A stretch of DNA of 64,000 nt, taken from the NCBI GenBank assembly GCA_020638655.1, contig JACKIC010000009.1, forward strand, positions 62,001 through 126,000, given 5' to 3'. Shown here one piece after another: positions 24,401 through 33,105 of the stretch (positions are counted from its first letter, which is position 1; the number at the start of each line of letters is the position of its first letter). Under the pieces are notes generated by a model, which saw nothing but the letters and a program-made list of their open reading frames with translations, made no database searches and was not told the DNA's origin. The position numbers and the translations under genes were made by a program. Source of the stretch: Planctomycetota bacterium. Lineage in GTDB: Bacteria > Planctomycetota > UBA1135 > UBA2386.

Positions 24401-25819
24401 ATGCGCACCGCCGACGTGATCCCGTTCTTGTTCGCGCTCGCGGCCGCGGCGGCGCAGGTCCCGACCGCGCCGCTGTCGATCGTCGTCGTCGATCCGCAGG
24501 GCAACCCCGTGGCCGGCGCCCCGGTCACCGTCGAGCGCGGCCTCGGCCGCGGCTTCGCCTGCCTCGATCTCGAGCTCGCGCACACCTGGATCCCGCTCGA
24601 TCACAACCGCACCGACAGCAAGGGCCGCCTGGGCCTGCAACTGCCCATCGGCCTCTCGCTGCGCGTCGAGGTCGACCAGAAGCCGTTCGCGCGCTGGCGC
24701 AGCGAGGACGTCGTGCCCGGCGACGAGCTGCGCATCGAGCTGCAGCCCGCGTGTACGTTCCGCGGCCGCCTCGTGCTCGCCGGCGCCGGCACGGAAGGCA
24801 AGCTGCGCGCCTGGCACCCGCAGACCCACGTCGAACTGTTCGACGCGCGCACCAACGCCGACGGCAGCTTCGTCTTCGATCGGCTGCCGCCGGGGCCGTT
24901 CTGCTGCGACGTCTCGCCCGACGCCGCGGTCGCGCCGCGGTGGCTGCGTTCGTTCCTCGGCCCAGACGCGCCGCTGCAGCACGACTTCGTGCTCGAGCCC
25001 GGCACCGCGGTGCGCGGCAAGGTCGTCGACGCGGCCACCGGCGAGCCGATCGCCGGCGCGCGCATCGGCGAGGGCTGGACCCTGCACAAACGCGTCGTCA
25101 GCGGCGAAGGCGGTGCGTTCGAACTGCTCGGCTACGGCGACCCCGGCCGCCGCGAGCTGCGCTGCGAGGCCGTCGGCTACCGCGGGCAACAGGTCGCTCC
25201 GACACCTGGCGCTGCGCCGCTCCAGCAGGTCGACTTCCGCCTCGAGCGCGGCATCGCCGTGACCGGCCACGTCGTCGATCCGAGCGGCGCGCCGCGCGCC
25301 GGCGTCTACGTCGCCGCCGTCAGCGCCGTCCGGGACTCGCCCTGGGTGCCCGCGCGCACCGACGCCAAGGGCCGGTTCGAGTGCCGCGGCCTGCCCCCGG
25401 GCGCAACCATGTTGATGTTCCGCAGCGACGGCTTCGCGAGCGCCGTCTACGCGCTGCCGGAGGCCGACGCCGAGGACAGGATCCGGTTGCAGCCGCTCAC
25501 CCTGCAGCCCGCGAACCTCGTGCGCGGCGTCGTGCGCGACGCCGCGGGCAAGCCCCTCGCCGGCGTCACGGTCGAGCTGCAAGGCACCAACGGCGACAGC
25601 GAAGAACTCGCGCCGCGGAGCAAGGAGTGGCGACGACTCGAGCTCTACCTCGGCGTGCGCACGGCCCGCACCGACAGCCGCGGCGCGTTCGCGTTCGCGG
25701 ATGTCGCGGCGGGCAACTACGGGGTGGCGATCGCCAGGGGCCCCGAGCGCGCGAAGCCGCAGGTCATGGTGGACGTCGTGGACGAAGAGGAGATCGAGGT
25801 GATCGAGCTGCGGCGGTGA
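24401..25819 (+). CDS. secreted carboxypeptidase-regulatory-like domain protein (paralogue 2)
   Basis: The 472 residues have a short signal peptide (to about AAAAQ, 18) and the same chain of beta-sandwich modules as the gene before it. Shared blocks include GRGFACLDLEL, LGLQLPIGLSLRVEVD, the EDVVPGDELRIELQPAC block, GARIGEGW and TARTDSRGAFAFADVAAGNYGVAI. The proteins match along their whole length, but DNA identity looks lower, so the duplication is not recent. Its stop codon forms part of a hairpin shared with topB. Confidence 0.85.
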   Translation: MRTADVIPFLFALAAAAAQVPTAPLSIVVVDPQGNPVAGAPVTVERGLGRGFACLDLELAHTWIPLDHNRTDSKGRLGLQLPIGLSLRVEVDQKPFARWRSEDVVPGDELRIELQPACTFRGRLVLAGAGTEGKLRAWHPQTHVELFDARTNADGSFVFDRLPPGPFCCDVSPDAAVAPRWLRSFLGPDAPLQHDFVLEPGTAVRGKVVDAATGEPIAGARIGEGWTLHKRVVSGEGGAFELLGYGDPGRRELRCEAVGYRGQQVAPTPGAAPLQQVDFRLERGIAVTGHVVDPSGAPRAGVYVAAVSAVRDSPWVPARTDAKGRFECRGLPPGATMLMFRSDGFASAVYALPEADAEDRIRLQPLTLQPANLVRGVVRDAAGKPLAGVTVELQGTNGDSEELAPRSKEWRRLELYLGVRTARTDSRGAFAFADVAAGNYGVAIARGPERAKPQVMVDVVDEEEIEVIELRR

Positions 25820-25837
25820 GGGGTCAGCGGCCCCTCA
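25817..25837. terminator. bidirectional hairpin built from two stop codons
   Basis: TGAGGGG (25817-25823) pairs with CCCCTCA (25831-25837). The first three bases are the stop of the + strand gene and the last three are the stop of topB on the - strand. The two convergent genes therefore end in one symmetric hairpin. There is no T tract. Confidence 0.5.
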
Positions 25838-28051
25838 ACCCGCCGCCTGCCCGCCGCGCCCTCCCTCACCCTTGCGCGAACGCCCCTTGCCCTTCGGCCC
25901 GGCCGGCCGGCGGCCGCCGCGAGCGGTCGTGCGCGGCGCGCCGCGCTGCGCGTCGCGGCTGGGTGGCGCGAGGTCGAACACCTCGCCGCCGCCGGTGCGG
26001 CAGACGATGCGCGGCTCGCCGTCGATCGTCACGGGACGCAGCAGCACGCCGCGGGTGCACAGCTCGCGCACCATCGGCGGCGTCAGCGCAACGCCGCGGT
26101 AGACCTTCGCGAGCCGGAACGCGCAGTCCTCGCGCCAGCGTGAGCAGCCGAAGGCCTCGCGGCCCTCGATCACGGGCGCCTGACAGCGCGGGCAGGTGCC
26201 GAAGCCCTCGCCGGGCAGCGCCGGCACGAGCCCGGTCGCGATCAGCTGCTGGATGCGCTGCACGATCTCCTGCATGAACGCGTCGCGCTGCCGCTTGCCG
26301 CGCTCCACCTCACCGAGCTTGAACTCCCACTCGCCGGTCAGCTCGGGCGACTTGAGCACGGGGTCGGCGATGATCGCGATCAGGTAGCGGCCCAGGTCGG
26401 TGACGCGCAGCGCCTTCTTCTCGCGGCGGATGTAGGCGCGCGACAGCAGCGTCTCGACGATCGAGGCGCGCGTCGCCGGCGTGCCCAGGCCACGGCCCTT
26501 CATCGCCTCGCGCAGCTGTTCGTCGTCGACGAGCTTGCCGGAGGTCTCCATCGCGGCGAGCAGCGTGTTCTCGGTGTAGGGGCGCGGCGGCTTGGTCTTG
26601 CCCTCGTGCAGCTCGGGCTCGTGCGGGCCGCTCTCGCCCTCGGTGAACGGCGGCAGCTCCTGCGCGTCGCCATCGTCGTCGTCACCTTCGCTGTCGTCCT
26701 TCTTCTTGCCGCGCGCCTTGGCCTTCTTCTGCTCCTTGGGCTCGAGCGCGCTCCAGCCCGGGTCGGTGACGACGACGCCGCGCGCGCGGAACGGCACCGT
26801 GTTGCTGGTCGCGTGCACGGTCGTCACCTCCTGCTGCTTGTCGCCGAGGAACACCTGCACGAGCCGCGTCGCAACCGCGTCGAACACGTGCTGGTGCTCA
26901 CCGGCCAGCGCGTCGATCTTGCCGGTCGGCACGATCGCGTGGTGGTCGCTGACCTTGTTGTCGTCGAACACACGCCGCGGCCGGCTGCGCGGGCCGCGTT
27001 CGCCCTCGGGCGCGCCGGCGACGTGGTCGGCGAGCAGCTTCACCGCCGCGGCGTTCCAGGCGCGCAGCGCGCCGAGCGTGGTGCGGATCGGATCGACCAT
27101 GTCGAGCGACAGGTGGCGGCTGTCGGTGCGCGGGTAGGTCAGCAGCTTGCGTTCGTAGAGCTCCTGCGCGACGGCCAGCGTGCGCGCCGCCGACATGCCG
27201 TGCCGCAGGTTCATGTCGCGCTGCAGCTGGGTCAGGTCGTAGAGCAGCGGCGGCGGCAGCGACTCCTTGCGCCGTTCGATCTTGTCGATCGTCAGCGGCT
27301 GGTCCAGCACGCGCGCCAGCAGCTCCTCGGCCGGCGGCCGCTCGCGGAAGCGTTCGCCCGTGAACGTGAACCGCGCGCCGCGGTACTTCGTGCGCAGTTC
27401 CCAGAACGGCCGCGCGTCGAACACGCGGATCTCGTCGTCGCGCTGCGCGATCAGCGCCAGCACCGGGGTCTGCACGCGGCCGAGGCTCCACAACACGCTG
27501 CCGTCGCCGTAGCGCACCGTGTAGGCGCGGGTCGCGTTGAGGCCGACGATCCAGTCCGCTTCGCTGCGGCAGCGCGCGGCGGCGTGCAGGTTCTCGTAGT
27601 GCGCGCCGGGCTTGCGCGCCGCCATGCCCGCGGTGATCGCCTGCTCGGTCAGCGAGCTGAGCCACAGCCGCGTGTGCGGCCGTTCGGGGCAGCCCGCGTA
27701 TTCGAGGATGTAGCGGAAGATCAGCTCACCCTCGCGGCCCGCGTCGGTCGCGCAGACCAGTTCGTCGGCCTGCCGGCACAGACCCGCGACGATGTCGAGC
27801 TGCCGCTTGCGGTCGCCCTCGCCGGTCGGCTTGAGCTCGAAGCGCTCGGGCACGAACGGCAGCCGCGCCAGCGACCAGCGCTTGAGCGCCGGGTCGTATT
27901 CGTCGGGCGCCTTGAGCGTCGCCAGGTGGCCGAGCGCCCACGTGATCTGCCAGCCGTTGCCCTCGAGGTACCCGTCGCGCCGCTGGCTCGCGCCCAGCAC
28001 CTTCGCCAGGTCGCGCGCCACCGAGGGCTTCTCTGCCACCACCACGTTCAT
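25835..28051 (-). CDS. topB: DNA topoisomerase III (type IA)
   Basis: The 738 residues form a type IA topoisomerase, which relaxes or decatenates DNA by single-strand passage. The Toprim domain starts MNVVVAEKPSVARDLA and has ATDAGREGE at 101-109. The active-site tyrosine is Y306 in KLLTYPRTDSRH. Near the C-terminus a CxxC/C4 zinc ribbon (CPRCQAPVIEGREAFGC) is followed by an Arg/Lys/Gly-rich tail. A charged low-complexity insert (KKDDSEGDDDDGD) interrupts the core near 460. I start at the ATG of MNVVVAEK; a TTG three codons earlier is the alternative. Confidence 0.95.
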   Translation of the reverse strand: MNVVVAEKPSVARDLAKVLGASQRRDGYLEGNGWQITWALGHLATLKAPDEYDPALKRWSLARLPFVPERFELKPTGEGDRKRQLDIVAGLCRQADELVCATDAGREGELIFRYILEYAGCPERPHTRLWLSSLTEQAITAGMAARKPGAHYENLHAAARCRSEADWIVGLNATRAYTVRYGDGSVLWSLGRVQTPVLALIAQRDDEIRVFDARPFWELRTKYRGARFTFTGERFRERPPAEELLARVLDQPLTIDKIERRKESLPPPLLYDLTQLQRDMNLRHGMSAARTLAVAQELYERKLLTYPRTDSRHLSLDMVDPIRTTLGALRAWNAAAVKLLADHVAGAPEGERGPRSRPRRVFDDNKVSDHHAIVPTGKIDALAGEHQHVFDAVATRLVQVFLGDKQQEVTTVHATSNTVPFRARGVVVTDPGWSALEPKEQKKAKARGKKKDDSEGDDDDGDAQELPPFTEGESGPHEPELHEGKTKPPRPYTENTLLAAMETSGKLVDDEQLREAMKGRGLGTPATRASIVETLLSRAYIRREKKALRVTDLGRYLIAIIADPVLKSPELTGEWEFKLGEVERGKRQRDAFMQEIVQRIQQLIATGLVPALPGEGFGTCPRCQAPVIEGREAFGCSRWREDCAFRLAKVYRGVALTPPMVRELCTRGVLLRPVTIDGEPRIVCRTGGGEVFDLAPPSRDAQRGAPRTTARGGRRPAGPKGKGRSRKGEGGRGGQAAG

Positions 28052-28080
28052 CGCCGCCAAGCGTGCGTACGGTACATTGG

Positions 28081-28124
28081 TATAACAACACCTGATCTGC
28101 CGCGGCGCGGCAGATCGGGTGTTG
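28081..28124. promoter_or_regulatory. 18-bp inverted repeat and TATAAC box between divergent genes
   Basis: CAACACCTGATCTGCCGC (28086-28103) and its mirror (28107-28124) pair with a single T-G position and a 3-nt loop. Immediately left is TATAAC on the + strand, which is TTATAC-like on the - strand. Placed between topB and a lipoprotein gene, it could be an operator for one or both, or a leader hairpin. Confidence 0.5.
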
Positions 28125-28177
28125 CTTTACCTGCACGCACGCACACGGCCCGCGCTGGAACGGGCGGTGCCGCGGGC

Positions 28178-28183
28178 TACGTT
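28178..28183 (+). promoter_or_regulatory. TACGTT -10-like box
   Basis: TACGTT lies 11 nt before the ATG of the lipoprotein gene at 28195, matching the spacing of the other TAnnnT sites in the window. Confidence 0.35.
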
Positions 28184-28194
28184 GCAGGGCCGAG

Positions 28195-29571
28195 ATGCCC
28201 ATGCGCACGCCATCCCTCTTGCTCCTGTCCCTGCTCGTTGCGCCCGCCTGCGTGACGAGCACCGCCTGGAACGACGACGAACAGCAGCAGTTCGTCGCCA
28301 TGCAGCTGGCGGTCAACGCGCAGCTGGCCGCCGGCGACGCGGCGCTCCTGCAGGACGGCGCCGTCGACCTGCCCGAGGGCCGCGACCTCGACGACGTCGA
28401 CGCGTTCTTGAACCTGCTGCCGCCGGTGCCCGCCGAACCGGACGCGGCGGCGGTGACCAAGGTGGCGGGCAGCAAGTGCCGGCTGCCCGGCCGCGTGGTC
28501 TACACGGCTTCGGGCGCGACGGTCGGCTTCGCGGGCCACACGCTGGCGCCGTTCGACCGGCTCGACGACGTCTCGCTGCAGCCCGAACGCGGCATCGTGC
28601 TGCTCGGCAAGCGGCACGGCGTGCAGACGATCACCACGGCGAGCAGCGTCTGGTCCGGCGAGCTGTGGCGCGAAGACCTCGCCCCGTCCCTGTCGACCGA
28701 CGGCAGCTGCTTCGTCTACGTCGAACCGGGGTTCTGGGCCAGCCGCTCGATGATCGCGGCGACCACCGACCCGATGCACGGCCGGCCGCTGCTGCTCGGC
28801 GGCCGCATCCACTGGCCGGTCTGGCCCGGGCGCGACGGCAAGCGCGTGCGCGCGATCGTCGAGAACGAAGGCCGCATCGAGATCCACGACGGCCCCAACG
28901 TGATCGCGATCGCCGAGGACTACGCGCACCCCTACTTCGACGCCGAGCGCGACCTCCTGCACGTGCACCTGATCTCCGGCGGCAAGACGCGCATGCTGAT
29001 CGACGACCGGCTCACGCCGCCGCTCGACAGCTACCGCTGGCTCGAACAGTCCGACGACGGCAAGCACTACCTCGCGGTCGGCCGCGAGGGCGAACTCGAT
29101 CACCTGATCGTCGACGGCAACAGCGCGCTGCAGCACGCCAGGATCGTGGCGATCGCGATCGCGGCCGACGGCAGCACGTGGGCGTGCGCGGTGCAGGAGG
29201 GCGACGCGTGCTTCTTGGTCCGCCCCGATGGCCGCACCGGGCCGTTCGCGTCGATCTCCCAGCTGGTGCTCGCCCCGGACGGCAGCGCGATGGCGATGCG
29301 CACGGCCGCGGGCGCGGCCGGGTCGTGGTCGATCGACGGCGCGCCACTCTCCGGCTACGACGCGGTGCGCGACCTGCGGCTGCTGCCGAACGGCGGCGGC
29401 GCGGTGTTCGTCGGTCGCGATGCGCAGGGCTGGTGGGTCGTCGCCAAGGACCGCAAGGACGGCCCGTGGGACGAGGTCGGCCGCTGCTGGCTGCACCCCG
29501 ACGGCAAGCACGCGCTCGCGCTGACGCGCCGCGGGCAACAAGCCCACCGCCGCGTGCTGCCGTTGCCGTAG
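28195..29571 (+). CDS. lipoprotein with a beta-propeller-like repeat pattern
   Basis: The 458 residues begin with a lipoprotein signal ending LLVAPAC. The rest is beta-rich with irregular repeats containing DG or G-x-W turns (LSTDGSCFVYVEPG, QSDDGKHYLAVG, APDGSAMAMR, HPDGKHALAL), the pattern of TolB/WD40-like propeller blades. I see no catalytic motif. It ends 6 nt before the sulfatase start and is probably cotranscribed with it. Function is unknown. Confidence 0.65.
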   Translation: MPMRTPSLLLLSLLVAPACVTSTAWNDDEQQQFVAMQLAVNAQLAAGDAALLQDGAVDLPEGRDLDDVDAFLNLLPPVPAEPDAAAVTKVAGSKCRLPGRVVYTASGATVGFAGHTLAPFDRLDDVSLQPERGIVLLGKRHGVQTITTASSVWSGELWREDLAPSLSTDGSCFVYVEPGFWASRSMIAATTDPMHGRPLLLGGRIHWPVWPGRDGKRVRAIVENEGRIEIHDGPNVIAIAEDYAHPYFDAERDLLHVHLISGGKTRMLIDDRLTPPLDSYRWLEQSDDGKHYLAVGREGELDHLIVDGNSALQHARIVAIAIAADGSTWACAVQEGDACFLVRPDGRTGPFASISQLVLAPDGSAMAMRTAAGAAGSWSIDGAPLSGYDAVRDLRLLPNGGGAVFVGRDAQGWWVVAKDRKDGPWDEVGRCWLHPDGKHALALTRRGQQAHRRVLPLP

Positions 29572-29577
29572 CCTCTG

Positions 29578-31221
29578 ATGACCATGCCGACGATGCCGAT
29601 GCCGCGCGCGCTCCTGCTCTGGTTGCTGCTGGGCGCGGCCGCGGACGGCGTCGCGCAGGACACCGCCGAGGCGCCGGCCCTCGCGAAGAGCGCGCCGCCC
29701 AACGTCGTCCTGATCCTCGCCGACGACCTCGGCTACTCCGACCTCGGCTGTCAGGGCGGCGAGATCCACACGCCCCACCTCGACGGGCTCGCCGCGGCCG
29801 GCCTGCGCTACACCCAGTTCTACGACACGGGGCGCTGCTGGCCGTCGCGCGCCGCGATCATGACGGGTTACTACGCGCAGGCGGTGCGCCGCGACCGCGT
29901 GCCCGGTGTCGCCAGCGGCACCCCGGGCACGCGACCGCCGTGGGCCAGGCTGCTGCCGGAGCTGCTGCGCGCGCGCGGCTACCGCAACTACCACTCCGGC
30001 AAGTGGCACCTCGATGGTCAACCGCTCGCCAACGGCTTCGACCACTCCTACAGCCTCGACGACCACGACCGCCACTTCGCGCCCCGGCAACATCGTGAGG
30101 ACGGCAAGCGCCTACCGGCCGTGCCCGAAGGCAGCGGCTACTACTCGAGCACCGCGATCGTCGACCACGCCATCGCGCAGCTGCGCGAACACGCGGCCAC
30201 GCGCGCAGGCCAGCCGTTCTTCGCGTTCGTCGCCTTCACCGCGCCGCACTTCCCGCTGCAGGCGCCGGCGTCGGACATCGCCCGCTACGCCGGCGTCTAC
30301 CGCCGCGGCTGGGACATGCTGCGCGAACAGCGCTGGTCGCGCATGCAGGCGCTCGGCCTCGGCGGCAGCGCGCTGGCGCCGATCGAGCGCGAGGTCGGGC
30401 CGCCGTACGACTTCCCCGCGGCGCTACTGTCGCTCGGCGCGCTCGAGATCAACCGCCCGCTGCCGTGGCGCGACCTCGGCGAACAGCGGCGCGAGTTCCA
30501 GGCGGCGAAAATGGCGGTGCACGCGGCGATGGTCGACCGCCTCGACCAGGAGGTCGGCCGACTGCTCGCGCAGCTCGACGCGATGCAGGCGACGGCGAAC
30601 ACGGTGGTGATGTTCCTGTCCGACAACGGCGCCAGCGCCGAGATGATGGTGCGCGGCGACGGCCACGACCCGACCGCACCCGCCGGCAGCGCCAAGACCT
30701 TCCTGAGCCTGGGCCCCGGCTGGTCGAGCCTCGCCAACACGCCGTTCCGACGCCACAAGACCTGGACGCACGAAGGCGGCATCGCCACGCCGTTCCTGCT
30801 GCGCTGGCCGGCCGGCATCGCCGCGCGCGGCGAGCTGCGCCACGCGCCGGCGCACGTCGTCGACCTGCTGCCGACGATCCTCGCGCTCGCCGAGGTCGAC
30901 CGCGACCCCGCCGCGCCGGCCGGACACGGCACCAGCCTGCTGCCGACGTTCGCGACCGACGCGCCGCTGCCGCGCACCGACCTGTGGTGGCAACACGAAG
31001 GCAACCGCGCGTTCCGGCGCGGCGACTGGAAGATCGTCGCCGCCGGCGAGAACAGCGCCTGGGAGCTCTACGACCTCACCTCCGACCGTTCGGAGACCGC
31101 GGATCTCGCCGCGAAGATGCCCGACAAGGTCAAGGAGTTGGCGACCGCCTGGCAGCGGCAGACCGACGCCTGCATCGAGCTGGCGACGCGCGACCGGCCC
31201 CCGGCGAAGGCCGGCAAGTAG
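29578..31221 (+). CDS. secreted sulfatase (arylsulfatase A family)
   Basis: The 547 residues have a signal peptide (to about VAQ, 27) and then the sulfatase fold: PNVVLILADDLGYSD with metal aspartates at 49-50, and the CxPSR site GRCWPSRAAIMTG with Cys87 to be converted to formylglycine. HSGKWHLDG, the DNGASAE metal motif, and THEGGIATPFLLRWP follow. Such enzymes desulfate algal polysaccharides and are abundant in marine planctomycetes. The converting enzyme is not in this window; the FGE-like end of the kinase at 12646-16734 is too divergent to assume that role. It converges with the next gene, 3 bp apart. Confidence 0.92.
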   Translation: MTMPTMPMPRALLLWLLLGAAADGVAQDTAEAPALAKSAPPNVVLILADDLGYSDLGCQGGEIHTPHLDGLAAAGLRYTQFYDTGRCWPSRAAIMTGYYAQAVRRDRVPGVASGTPGTRPPWARLLPELLRARGYRNYHSGKWHLDGQPLANGFDHSYSLDDHDRHFAPRQHREDGKRLPAVPEGSGYYSSTAIVDHAIAQLREHAATRAGQPFFAFVAFTAPHFPLQAPASDIARYAGVYRRGWDMLREQRWSRMQALGLGGSALAPIEREVGPPYDFPAALLSLGALEINRPLPWRDLGEQRREFQAAKMAVHAAMVDRLDQEVGRLLAQLDAMQATANTVVMFLSDNGASAEMMVRGDGHDPTAPAGSAKTFLSLGPGWSSLANTPFRRHKTWTHEGGIATPFLLRWPAGIAARGELRHAPAHVVDLLPTILALAEVDRDPAAPAGHGTSLLPTFATDAPLPRTDLWWQHEGNRAFRRGDWKIVAAGENSAWELYDLTSDRSETADLAAKMPDKVKELATAWQRQTDACIELATRDRPPAKAGK

Positions 31222-31224
31222 GGC

Positions 31225-32973
31225 TCAGCGCCGCTGCGGCGCGGCCGCGCGCCACGCCGCCATCGACGCCGTCAGGTGCTCGCGCGGCGGCGCGGTGATG
31301 CCGTATCCCTGCAGGCCGATCGGGCCGGCGAAACCGAGCCGGTCGAGCGTCGTGCGGAACCCGCGCAGGTCGAAGTCCCCTTCGCCGAGCGGCCGGATCA
31401 GCGTCGCCCAATCCTCACCGGCGAGATCGGCGCCGTTGACGGTCACCGCGAACAGCCGCGCGCCGCAACGCGCGAGCAGCGGCGCCGGGTCGGTCGCGAC
31501 ACCGGCGCGCAGGAAGTGGCACAGGTTGAAGCACACGCCCAATCGCGCGTGGTCGATGCGTTCGACGAGGCGCAGCGCGTCCTCGGTCGTCTCGAGCCAG
31601 AAACCGTGGTGCGGGTACAGCGCGACCTCGACGCCGGCAGCATCGGCGAAGGCGAGCAGCGTGCGCAACGCGGCCACGGCGGCTTCGTCGCCGGCCGAAG
31701 CACGCGGCGCGGCGCGGCCGTTCTGCAGCGCCAGCCAGACCATGCCCGGGCCGCCCGACAGGCTGCGCATGGCCGCGCGCACGGGCTCCAGTCGCGCCGC
31801 GTCGGCGTCCGCGACGTCGAGCACCACGTAGGCCGATGCGAGGTCGCCGCCGAGTTCTTCGCAGGCGCGGCGCGCCTCGTCGAGCCCCTCGAGGTGCCAC
31901 GCGACCCCCGCGAAGCCGAGCTCGTGCGCGAGCGCCACGCGCGCCGCGACCGCGCCGCCGCCGAGCGCCGTCTGCATCGCCACGAACGGCCGCCAGGCGC
32001 TGGCCGCACGCACCGCGGCGACGCGCCAGCGCCCCGCGGCGTCGGCGGTGAGCTCCACCTCGTCGCGACCGTGCGCCACGGGCCCGCCATCGGCGCCTCG
32101 CAGCGCCGCCAGCAGGCCGCCCGACGGTCCGGCGCGAAGTTCGGCGCGCAGGTCCGGCGCCAGCAGCGGCAGCTCCTCGGCCTTCACCCCGGCGGCCAGG
32201 AACGGCTGCAGCACGCGCTCGTCGCCGCCGGCGCACGCGCGCAGGAAGCCGCGCAGCACCTGCCGCGGCACGTGGCGCGCGCCTGTCTCGGCGGCCGCCG
32301 TGAACGCCATCGCGTTTTGCCACGGCAAGCCGTCGAACTCGTCGGCGAGGTCGAACCCGTGCGTCGCCATCTCGAGCACGACCTGCGCCTTGGTCATCTT
32401 GTGCTCGGGTTTGATCGGCACCTCTTCGTCCTCGGCGCGGAACTCGACCAGCACGACGCGGCCGCCGGGCCGCAGCGCGCGGCGCACCGCCGTCATCACC
32501 GACACCGGGTGCGACAGCTCGTGGTAGACGTCGACCATCAGCACCAGGTCGCACGACGCCGGCGGCAACCTGGGGTCGGACACCGTGGCCTCGACGAAGC
32601 GCAGGTTGGTGAGTTCGCGGGCGGCGCCGCGCTGGCGCAGCAGCGCCAGCATCTGCGGCTGCAGGTCGACGGCGTAGACGACGCCGCCTTCGCCCACCGC
32701 CTCGGCGAGCGGCAGCGTGTGGTAGCCGTTGCCGCAGCCCAGATCGCAGCCCCCCTGCCCCGGGCGCACGTCGAGCCACCGGCGCAGCAGCTCGCCGTTC
32801 TCCTCCTGCTCGCGCGTCTGCCGCAACAGCCACGGCGCACCGGTCCAGTGCATCGTCTGCGCGATCTCGCGGCCGAGGAAGTGTGTGCGGCCGGCCGGCG
32901 TCTGCTCGGGGTCCTGGGGCGCCTGCCGCGCGGAGAGCAACGTGGCCAGCAGGAGGGCGGCAGTGGACAGCAT
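31225..32973 (-). CDS. exported fusion: SAM-dependent methyltransferase + xylose-isomerase-like TIM barrel
   Basis: The 582 residues begin with a likely signal peptide (MLSTAALLLATLLSARQ). Residues about 30-255 are a class I methyltransferase with motif I DLGCGNGYHTLPLA, acidic AVDLQPQML and LVLMVDVYHELSHP. An undefined middle of about 75 residues follows. From about 335 to the end runs a sugar-phosphate isomerase/epimerase-like barrel (ELGFAGVAWHLEG, ALYPHHGFWLETT, GVCFNLCHFLRAG, PIGLQGYGITAP). The metal ligands of true isomerases are partly lost: the Asp/Glu expected near NLCHF is absent. A TATCGT box stands 10 nt before the ATG and there is no Shine-Dalgarno. Confidence 0.82.
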   Translation of the reverse strand: MLSTAALLLATLLSARQAPQDPEQTPAGRTHFLGREIAQTMHWTGAPWLLRQTREQEENGELLRRWLDVRPGQGGCDLGCGNGYHTLPLAEAVGEGGVVYAVDLQPQMLALLRQRGAARELTNLRFVEATVSDPRLPPASCDLVLMVDVYHELSHPVSVMTAVRRALRPGGRVVLVEFRAEDEEVPIKPEHKMTKAQVVLEMATHGFDLADEFDGLPWQNAMAFTAAAETGARHVPRQVLRGFLRACAGGDERVLQPFLAAGVKAEELPLLAPDLRAELRAGPSGGLLAALRGADGGPVAHGRDEVELTADAAGRWRVAAVRAASAWRPFVAMQTALGGGAVAARVALAHELGFAGVAWHLEGLDEARRACEELGGDLASAYVVLDVADADAARLEPVRAAMRSLSGGPGMVWLALQNGRAAPRASAGDEAAVAALRTLLAFADAAGVEVALYPHHGFWLETTEDALRLVERIDHARLGVCFNLCHFLRAGVATDPAPLLARCGARLFAVTVNGADLAGEDWATLIRPLGEGDFDLRGFRTTLDRLGFAGPIGLQGYGITAPPREHLTASMAAWRAAAPQRR

Positions 32974-32983
32974 GGCGCGCCGC

Positions 32984-32989
32984 ACGATA
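32984..32989 (-). promoter_or_regulatory. TATCGT -10-like box before the methyltransferase fusion
   Basis: On the - strand TATCGT is followed by exactly 10 nt and the ATG at 32973. The same hexamer and the same distance occur before the HEAT-repeat gene at 54434. Confidence 0.45.
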
Positions 32990-33105
32990 GCCAGCGGGGG
33001 CGCTTCCCACGCCCACGAACCCACCTTGCCGGGTGCGGCCCGCGGCCCGGGCGGCTAGCGTTCCCGCTGCGCGCAGCGTCGCGCGCCCCGACCCCCAGGA
33101 AACCC

